Made by a program: the position numbers and the translations under genes. DNA of 64,000 nucleotides, taken from positions 2,044,600-2,108,599 of the forward strand of contig NC_051115.1 in NCBI RefSeq assembly GCF_014839805.1, written 5' to 3'. Source of the DNA: Manduca sexta. Lineage: Eukaryota; Arthropoda; Insecta; Lepidoptera; Sphingidae. This document shows positions 57,066 through 64,000 of this stretch, in pieces. The stretch's first letter is position 1, and each line of letters opens with the position of its first letter. The notes under the pieces were generated by a model. That model searched no databases and was not told the DNA's origin. It saw only the letters and a program-made list of their open reading frames with translations.

Positions 57066-57780
57066 CCAATCCACAGGACACACTTACTTTACAGCCTTGG
57101 TATTCCATCCCATGATGTGACAAGAGAGCCTCCTTAGTTCATTATCTGTCTCCCGTTTTGCTATGGAGGGAAGTGGACTATTGATGTTTCCAACTCCTCC
57201 CTATCTTTCTGTTTGATTAATTTCGTTGCGGGATAATGACAGATTAGTTTTTCCTGAGACTCGCCGAGCTTCACTGCTCGGTGTCTAAATGCGTGCCACT
57301 GAGACTGGCTTACAGGAGCTGTAGTGGTGGGTCTGAGGGTGGGAAAGTCTCCAAAGAGGCGAGCCTATCTTTACGGCATATATTCTAGATTCAGGGCTGA
57401 AACTGAAAAAAATCGGTAATCACTTTGCCCTAACCAGGAATCGAAACGAGACTTCAAAGCAGAAGTTCCCCGCACGCATTGAAGCATCGATGAAACCCTT
57501 TTAATTATGACAATTATAATTGATACTCCAAAACTACAACACCCTGTACATAAGTCTAATAGTCCAAGGAATCATTCGTATTAACAATTTGATAAACAAA
57601 TTAGTGTGTTGCGAGCTGACGGTTTTCACACATATCGATTTGAATAGCCCGTAATGCAATTATTGGGGTCACGGAGTGATTCACGACTTGGAACAGAGGT
57701 AGGCAGAGGAGTTAGTAAGATAGGACATACTATAGCGTGATGGGGTTTTCATTATACTTAAATGATTTGAAATGAAATAA
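57066..57780. other. Repeat-rich spacer with a decayed SINE B (57340-57500, minus)
   Basis: The SINE B remnant shows 'gattcagggctgaaactgaa' and 'accaggaatcgaaacgagac'. The rest has no recognisable feature. Confidence 0.45.
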
Positions 57781-57784
57781 TTTA

Positions 57785-57940
57785 TTTGAACCATTGACGT
57801 AAATTCTATAGACAGGAACGTATAAAGGATTTGTTCAACATCTGAACTAAAATGGCAACCAAAAAGGGACTGTTATAACCTATTTATTCACTTGAACAAC
57901 AAATAATTTTACTTATTTGAATAATAATTTTTATTTACAT
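57785..57940 (-). repeat. Repeat family E, copy 4
   Basis: It contains 'tctgaactaaaatggcaacc' and 'cacttgaacaacaaataatt'. Confidence 0.75.
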
Positions 57941-58049
57941 ACAGGGCTGCACTGAGATTCGCGTTTTAAAATTTAAAATTTCCATACAAGTGCATAATTT
58001 TCTCAGTACGTAAGTGTAAACAAAATAAAATATTTTTTTTACAAAGAAA

Positions 58050-58390
58050 ATCTTCAACTTTGTTGTGGCAGTCCAAACCGCCTTCAGAGAGTTTACTGGT
58101 CCTCGCCGGTGAGGATAAATACGCCATTTTTCTCCTGCCCCAGTAAAAATCCATGTTATGGATGCTATTCTTGAACCTGGCGAGCAAGAATGGTTGTCGG
58201 ACTCGCTGGCCTTCCGACTCAAAGGGAATTTGATGCCGTCTGGGTTGGAACCCTACCAATTATGCCGTCATACCGACTAAAACCCGCGGTGACCTGCTTC
58301 TGCGCACGTAAAAGGATTCTGGAGGGTAGAGAGTGCTTCCAAATTCGCCGGAACCGTCTCAGCACAATGCCTCTACGCATCTCTTCTTTA
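58050..58390. repeat. Decayed LINE-like segment
   Basis: It contains 'ggcgagcaagaatggttgtc' and 'aacccgcggtgacctgcttc'. Open frames across it on both strands are short and match nothing I know. Confidence 0.45.
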
Positions 58391-58640
58391 TTGAGAGGGA
58401 TTAGGCCTTAGTCCACCACGCTGTAGTGCGGAGTGGTAGACTTCACATACCCTCATAATACCTGTAGAGAATTTCTCAACTATGCAGATTTCCTCACGAT
58501 GATTTCCTTCACCGTTAAAGCAAGCGACAATTCACAAATAATACACACATAATTATTAGAAAAATTCTGAGGTGTGTGCCTTCTGGATTTGAATCTTTGG
58601 ACATTTAGGCAATCCGTTTTACACCTAAGTAGGCCAGCGA
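58391..58640 (-). mobile_element. SINE family A
   Basis: It contains 'gagagggattaggccttagt' through 'cctaagtaggcc'; the tail end is missing. Confidence 0.78.
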
Positions 58641-58689
58641 AGGTTGGAAAAAAAAATATTGTCTTCTAAATAAACCAAATGAAACCAAG

Positions 58690-58975
58690 ATTCTTCTGGT
58701 GGTTGGTCTCTCATATGTGAGAGTCCGCTGGGTAGGTACACTGCAATGTCTATTTCTGTCAAGAAGCAATGTGTAGTCACTATTGTGTTCCGGTTTGAAA
58801 AACATTGTAGCCATTGTCACTACTGAACATAATAAGGCTTATTTCATGTCTCAAGATGGCGAGCGCAGTGAAATACCAAACAAGACTTTGTAATTTAAGG
58901 TGTTGGTGTTTCTACTGTTTATGGATCGTATCGCTTACCATCAGGCGAACAGTAAGCTCGTCTCGTCATTCAAAG
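58690..58975 (-). repeat. Repeat family C
   Basis: It contains 'ctcatatgtgagagtccgct' through 'agtaagctcgtctcgtcatt'. Confidence 0.82.
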
Positions 58976-59147
58976 CAATAAAAAATATATGTAAACACCA
59001 CAGCTTCTCGATCAATCGCTGTACCACAGATCATTCTCTTATCAGCAACCTCCAACCTTATCAGGCATGCACGAACATATTTTAACCCAAATATATTTAA
59101 CATGATTTTTATATTCGGCCGCCATTATTGAGAGTTTTATGATCTCA

Positions 59148-59700
59148 TGGTGTCTGCCTCGGTGGCGTAGTTGTACTGCATGCGCGGTACGGCGGCGCTC
59201 AGGTCCTGGGTTCGAATCCCGGAGTATGAAATTTGTGCCCGATATGGCATTAGCACTGCACTGCGGCAATAGCCTAGTTGGGTGTGGAACGGGCTGCCGA
59301 GACGTATGTCCGCAGGTTCGAATCCCAAGGGCATACACCTCTGACTTTTCTAAAAAATCATGTGTGTATTCTTTGTGAAATTATCGTTCGCTTTAACGGT
59401 GAAGGAAAGATCGTGAGGAAACCTGCACATCTGAGAAGTTCTCTATAGGAATTTCGAAGGTGTGTGAAGTCTACCAATCCGCACTAGGCCAGCGTGGTGG
59501 ACTTAGGCCCAATCCCTCTCAGTAGTAGAGGAGGCCCGTGCAGTGGGACAGTATATAATACAGGGCTGATATTATTATTATTATTATGGCATTAGGCTCG
59601 CGCCCTATCAGATCATGGGACGGAACACACTTGGCGAAAAGTGGGTGCCCTGGTTGCGCCTCCGCATAACCCTTCAGACATAAATGCGTCTGTTTGTATT
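59148..59700 (+). mobile_element. SINE family B, split by SINE A
   Basis: The head is intact: 'tgcctcggtggcgtagttgt' (A box region) and 'ctgggttcgaatcccggagt' (B box). It is interrupted at 59254-59584 and resumes 'gctcgcgccctatcagatca'. Confidence 0.88.
59254..59584 (+). mobile_element. SINE family A, full length, nested, 11-bp target site duplication
   Basis: Flanked by identical tatggcattag at 59243-59253 and 59585-59595. The head 'gcaatagcctagttgggtgt' and B box 'gcaggttcgaatcccaa' are the best preserved in the window, and the tail is (ATT)n. Confidence 0.93.
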
Positions 59701-59704
59701 TGTT

Positions 59705-59816
59705 GATACTGAGCAGAAAAACCCAAAATACCACTTTGTCCGACCCGGCATTCGAACCCAGAACCTCAGAGCGCTGTTATACCGCGCAGTACAACTACGC
59801 CACCGAGGCAGTCAAC
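59705..59816 (-). mobile_element. SINE family B head, inverted
   Basis: Inverted against the copy at 59148, with 'cggcattcgaacccagaacc' and 'ctacgccaccgaggcagtc'. Confidence 0.82.
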
Positions 59817-60067
59817 AAACATCCAAAAAAATTTGTATTCTATTACTCTTTTTCCCACACTCTTTTATTACTTTTATTTCAATATACACACCTGCTTGCT
59901 ATATTTGTATAGGTTTCAGTGCTTCCATCGCGGCGTCGGTCGGACGATTTTTTTTGCTTGTAACTGGGTCGCAGTGGAGAAATCTTATTAGCGGTCTCGG
60001 AGGGCCGCGCGAAATTGATTATTGCTTCGTAGCGGTCGAGGTTCAAATTTGTATTATTTGTTTTTTA

Positions 60068-60362
60068 TTGCTTTGAATGACGAGACGAGCTCGCCGTTCG
60101 CCTGATGGTAAGCGATAAGACCGCCCATACACAGTAGCAACACCATACAACACCTTGAATTACAAATTGTTTGATATTCCACTGCGCTCGCCATCCTGAG
60201 ACATGAGATATTATCTTCTAGTCTTATTATGTCCAGCAGTTACACTGGCTACAATGTTCTTTCAACCGGAACACAACAGTGACTACATACTGCTTGACAG
60301 AAATAGACATTGCACTGTACCTACCCAGGCGGACTCTCACATATGAGAGACCTGCCGCCAGA
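60068..60362 (+). repeat. Repeat family C
   Basis: It starts 'ttgctttgaatgacgagacg' and ends 'cacatatgagagacctgccg'. Confidence 0.85.
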
Positions 60363-60402
60363 AAAATTTGGGTTTTTGGTTTATTGTTAGAAGGCAATTT
60401 TT

Positions 60403-60530
60403 TTCCCAGCAGCCCTGGCCTAGTTAGGTGTAAAATGAACTGCCTAAATGTCCGCAAGTTCAAATCCAAAGGGCACCCTCGTGACTTTTCTAAAAAATAT
60501 GTGTGTATGGAAATTATCGCTTGCTTTACT
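60403..60530 (+). mobile_element. SINE family A head
   Basis: It contains 'ccctggcctagttaggtgta' and 'ccgcaagttcaaatcc' and is truncated after 'atggaaattatcgcttgctt'. Confidence 0.75.
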
Positions 60531-60599
60531 AACTATTTTTAATGTGTTTTGGTAGTAAACAGTACCTATATAATGAAATATTAAAAAAGTGAATATAGG

Positions 60600-60920
60600 A
60601 GCCATCGAAATCGTCTTTTGTTGAGTTAGGTGACCTTAGTTCTAGCTGGGACGGTTCCGAGCAGCTATCTTAGTGTAACAAGATACCCCGGGGCCGTCCC
60701 GTATGCGCCGAAAAAGGCCACTGCGGGTTTTGGTTGGTATGCCGGTGTAGGGCTTACAGGGTTTAGGGACTCGGTCCAATGCTCACTCGGATGATGTTAT
60801 ACTCCCGAGTGTCATTGGTCCGTAAGACCGGTGAAACCAACATAACCATTCCTCTGACCCTCCAAGTGGTGGTAGCGATAATGCGTATTTACCTGAGAAA
60901 AAAAAATGTGACCTTAGTTC
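60600..60920. repeat. LINE-like fragment with flanking 'ccttagttcta' blocks
   Basis: Its middle part is inverted relative to 56690-56800. 'gaccttagttcta' occurs on both sides (60640 and 60905), which suggests a MITE interrupted by, or carrying, LINE DNA. Confidence 0.45.
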
Positions 60921-61221
60921 TAACGGTGCGAATATTTGGTTCATATGTCCAATCTATAACTATGTTGTTTAATGCCTGCTTTAAATTATATGATACATTT
61001 ATACAATAATAACACATTCAGTTTCCTTTATCTCTTATCATTGTCATTTCCTGTCAGTTTATCATGACACTACGGTATGATATATCGCTGTAAAGTAGGT
61101 TTTGCGTGCGGTTCTGGCTGTATTAAGATGCTCGCTCGAATAAACAGGCTTGAACGAATCACAATTATCGTTGCATATACCCATATGCAACGATTTCCAA
61201 AAAAAATAAATAAGCTTCTTA

Positions 61222-61461
61222 CCGCCTTATTCATAGACGTTATTTATCTAAGGAGGGAACATTGTTGTGATAACAATTCTGTTTCTCAGCTTTGTTTGTC
61301 AGACAGCCAACTAGATTCAAGTTGTATCTCAATATTAGCCAATCACAACGGTCCTATGTCTACGCACTGCGAAGGCTGCCATGCCGTCAGCACTGAGAAA
61401 CAGACTCGTTATCACAGCAATGCTCCGTCCTTAGATAAATAACGTCTACGAATAAGGGGGT
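61222..61461. mobile_element. Long-TIR MITE, copy 2
   Basis: Inverted arms 'cgccttattcatagacgtta' and 'aacgtctacgaataaggggg'; centre as in 38838-39110. It creates an accidental open frame of about 120 codons. Confidence 0.87.
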
Positions 61462-61464
61462 AGG

Positions 61465-62285
61465 TCTTTTTGAAAATTTTACACTACCAAAATGTTTATT
61501 ATTAAATTGTCTGTTTAATAGTGTTGGTAGCAAATTAATTTACACACACACAACATTACGCATTTATCCCGGAAGAGGTATGCGCAAGTCAAGTCTCAAG
61601 TACTTTCAGGTCCAAAAAAAAACAGAATGTCACAAATTCTGTGAAAATTTCAAACGGATATCTATAATGATATAAATACAAACCTTTTAAATGAATGAAA
61701 ATGACAAAAAAGACACGTTTTATGCCTTTTTACTACTATATTATTATTATTATTTTAAATACGTAAATAGGTGATTTTTTGAAGTTCCATTGATCCTCTT
61801 TGCGTACGGAATCATTCAAATGTTTAAGTATATATGTTTTCTCTTTCTGTTACCTAATTCCATGTTATTTGTTACAGGATAATTTACCTTATTTATTCGA
61901 TTTCCCTAAATTATCCCCACCCACTTCCAACCACATTCCAATTAATACATCTTCCACAATCATTCCAATAAAATCTTCCAAACTATGTAATACAATTGAT
62001 ATTTTATTTATCAATTTAATTAATTAAAGCACTCAATAATATTTCTCTAAATGCAATTTTTATCTACTTATAATTGAATTAATAATATAATCTTAATTAA
62101 TTAAATGATATTTTATAAATAAATTGATTAAGCCAACTCATATTCTAAATATAAATTAATTGAACGAAATAAATCGGTGATAATAATAATAAATGTAATG
62201 TGAGAATTTAATTGTAAATTAAATTTATTCGCAATAATTATGGTGTAGTAATTTGAATATGGAATTTGTGATGTGCTGACGTCAC
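61465..62285. other. AT-rich region upstream of a candidate first exon
   Basis: No coding signal. This would be promoter and 5' UTR for the exon at 62292 if that is real. Confidence 0.35.
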
Positions 62286-62291
62286 GTTAAA

Positions 62292-62411
62292 ATGAGTTCG
62301 TCCCCCGCTATAGAGCCCTCCTCCCCCTCCACGACCCCTTCGTCGCCAGCGTTGAGGGCGGAGTGCGCGCAGTTCCAAACGTCGACGCCAAACTATTCTT
62401 CTTTGGGGCGG
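62292..62411 (+). CDS. Candidate first coding exon (40 residues), gene continues beyond the window
   Basis: ATG at 62292 opens a Ser/Pro-rich N-terminus (MSSSPAIEPSSPSTTPSSPA), ending at LGR before a consensus donor GTGAGT at 62412, phase 0. It is far richer in G and C than the flanking DNA. No second exon is visible before 64000. I do not recognise the protein. Confidence 0.45.
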
Positions 62412-62464
62412 GTGAGTACTGAAATTCCTCATCACCTTTGGTTTTTATAGGGTCATGGGAAAAT

Positions 62465-62650
62465 GACGCCTCTGCACCTGATGGTAAGTAAAATATCGAT
62501 TGGCAATGAATAGTTATGCTTCTATCGACACATTGCCGACCTGCATAATGCATACAAGCTGATCTTGGAGCGTGGCTAGTGGCTCACTAAGGTAGATTTT
62601 ACATCTTGTGTACCGTGGTCTGAATGGATAAAAATATATACTACCACCAG
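62465..62650 (-). repeat. Repeat family D, diverged
   Basis: It contains 'gcacctgatggtaagtaaaa' and 'gtaccgtggtctgaatggat', ending 'atactaccaccagta'. Confidence 0.68.
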
Positions 62651-62654
62651 TATC

Positions 62655-63760
62655 ACGAATACCTTTAATGGGTTTTTTGGATTTGCTATACCAGACAGAC
62701 CAACTGATGAAGGTTTCAGAAAGTCACTATAAAAGATGCTCTTAGAAGGTGGATGTGATCTTCTGGTGAGGCTAGTGTTGCCAACAATTCTTCGGTGAAA
62801 TATAGTATTTTTCAAAATAAGGTATAAAAAATGTATAGCACAAATTAAAAAATTATATATTTGTTACTGATTTATTTCTATAAAAGCTCGGATACACGCT
62901 GTCTCATCATTTAAAAGTTAATACAGTGGAACGTTCATATATTTTATAAATGAAGAATTTATTTGTCAGCTATAGATGTTGAAAATATACTATTTTTGCG
63001 TACTGTATATCTCTTCAACAGTATATAGTACGCAGATCCTATATATAGTACAATACTATATTAGTACGGTTAGCGAACTTGGTGAGGCCTATGTGCATTG
63101 TGCAGTAATGGGCGTCCTGTGGGTTCTTAAGAACTGGGTTCGTTATTCTGGTTAGACAATTCAAAATAAGATGTCCTTCATAGCTCCAAAGCCGCAAATT
63201 TAAATATTTCCTCTTAATATTATTATATGGTCGCTATCCAAAAAGATTTAAAAATGCAACGACATTCGTACAATGTCAATAACACATAGATTGTGACTAT
63301 TTATTGTTTTATATAATTAATCCGATTTTATTATTTGATAAGGTATATACGAAATTGTCATTTTAGTTTGTGTTTGATTTTCGTTTTGTTTAGTGCTATA
63401 TTTATAATAAGTTTTCGTGTAACAGTTTTAGTTGCTGTACTGATAAAAGAGAATTACAGAATAAGATTTAGACTGCCGTTCCTTACACATTATTTTATCT
63501 TCATCTCATTTTTATCTGTAAGATATTGATTAGAGATAAGATTGTTATTTGTACGATTTTATGTGTTCGGTTGTGCAAGAAAGTATTACAGATTAAAAAT
63601 TATAAAATAAATGCATAATCAATAAATAATTGCGATGATATGACAAGAAATAAAATAAATTACCAATAATCAATAAATGATTGTGACGAAAGAATTATAA
63701 ATGAAATAAATTCTTCATAATCATTTATAATTGAATTGGTTTAGTGTTGTGTTTCCGAGT
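62655..63760. other. AT-rich spacer or intron, no exon recognised
   Basis: A short piece near 63085-63130 ('aggcctatgtgcattgtgca') resembles the LINE 3' end at 30360-30420. Nothing else is supportable. Confidence 0.4.
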
Positions 63761-63768
63761 GTTTTAAT

Positions 63769-63837
63769 ATGAGTGTGTCAATTTGGGCTAAATTATGGAG
63801 TAGATTACTTCATTTGCTTATGTATTGGGATGTTACG
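63769..63837 (+). CDS. Candidate alternative first coding exon (23 residues)
   Basis: ATG at 63769 encodes a Trp/Leu-rich peptide (MSVSIWAKLWSRLLHLLMYW) up to a donor GTGAGA at 63838, phase 0, the same phase as the exon at 62292. Both could splice to one downstream exon as alternative starts. The evidence is only the ATG, open frame and donor. Confidence 0.3.
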
Positions 63838-63867
63838 GTGAGACATTTTTTTTTTCTATATTTCGAT

Positions 63868-64000
63868 AGTCTAACGTGGAATAGAACGGACTATCGAGAT
63901 AAAGGTACGCAGGTTTAAAATCCAAACTGTCTTCGAAATTACCTGTATATTTTTGACAATTATTGCTCTCTTTAACGGTTAATGAAAACATCATGAAGAA
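63868..64000 (+). mobile_element. SINE family A, decayed, cut by window edge
   Basis: It contains 'cgatagtctaacgtgg', 'cgcaggtttaaaatccaa' and 'ctttaacggttaatgaaaac'. Confidence 0.68.

Noticed and set aside
59148..59260. tRNA gene suggested by good A- and B-box sequences
   Set aside because: No cloverleaf with a paired acceptor stem; the sequence continues into the SINE B body and other copies share it.
61077..61442. A 121-codon open frame on the plus strand
   Set aside because: Two thirds of it lies in the long-TIR MITE at 61222-61461, whose other copy at 38838 gives a different frame. It is accidental.

Overview
The window is nuclear DNA from an insect, almost certainly a moth or butterfly (Lepidoptera). 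The genes have short introns and exons with standard GT-AG junctions. The AT-rich gaps are packed with short interspersed elements typical of Lepidoptera: two tRNA-derived SINE families, Helitron-like elements ending in CTAG|T, several MITE families and decayed LINEs. No bacterial features, CRISPR array, rRNA or intact tRNA gene were seen.

Layout, left to right. (1) 1-3350: a decayed non-LTR retrotransposon on the minus strand, cut by the window edge. (2) 5952-7616: a single-exon M17 leucyl aminopeptidase, plus strand. (3) 12440-14345: a dead RTE-like LINE, minus strand. (4) 15395-17939: the last two exons of an astacin-type metalloprotease with a long basic tail; its catalytic exons are not visible. 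(5) 19708-31600: a second astacin-like gene, of which seven exons are visible. Both its zinc-binding helix and its Met-turn have lost their key residues, so it looks like a pseudo-protease. Its largest visible intron (7.3 kb) holds an intronless HSP70 gene (23436-25361) with its own heat-shock promoter. (6) 34151-41263: a six-exon gene for an unrecognised Asn/Asp-rich protein of about 734 residues, plus strand. (7) 50233-41979: an eleven-exon ZAD-C2H2 zinc-finger gene, minus strand, tail to tail with gene 6. (8) 50240-62290: about 12 kb of repeats with no gene I can support. (9) 62292 and 63769: two candidate first coding exons, perhaps alternative starts of one gene running off the right edge.

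The genes do not form a pathway. The clearest themes are a tandem astacin pair in which one member has become a pseudo-protease, an intronless chaperone nested inside that gene, and very compact 3' ends: in all four multi-exon genes the AATAAA signal overlaps or touches the stop codon. Exon models were built by hand by matching reading phase across GT-AG junctions; no transcript evidence was available.
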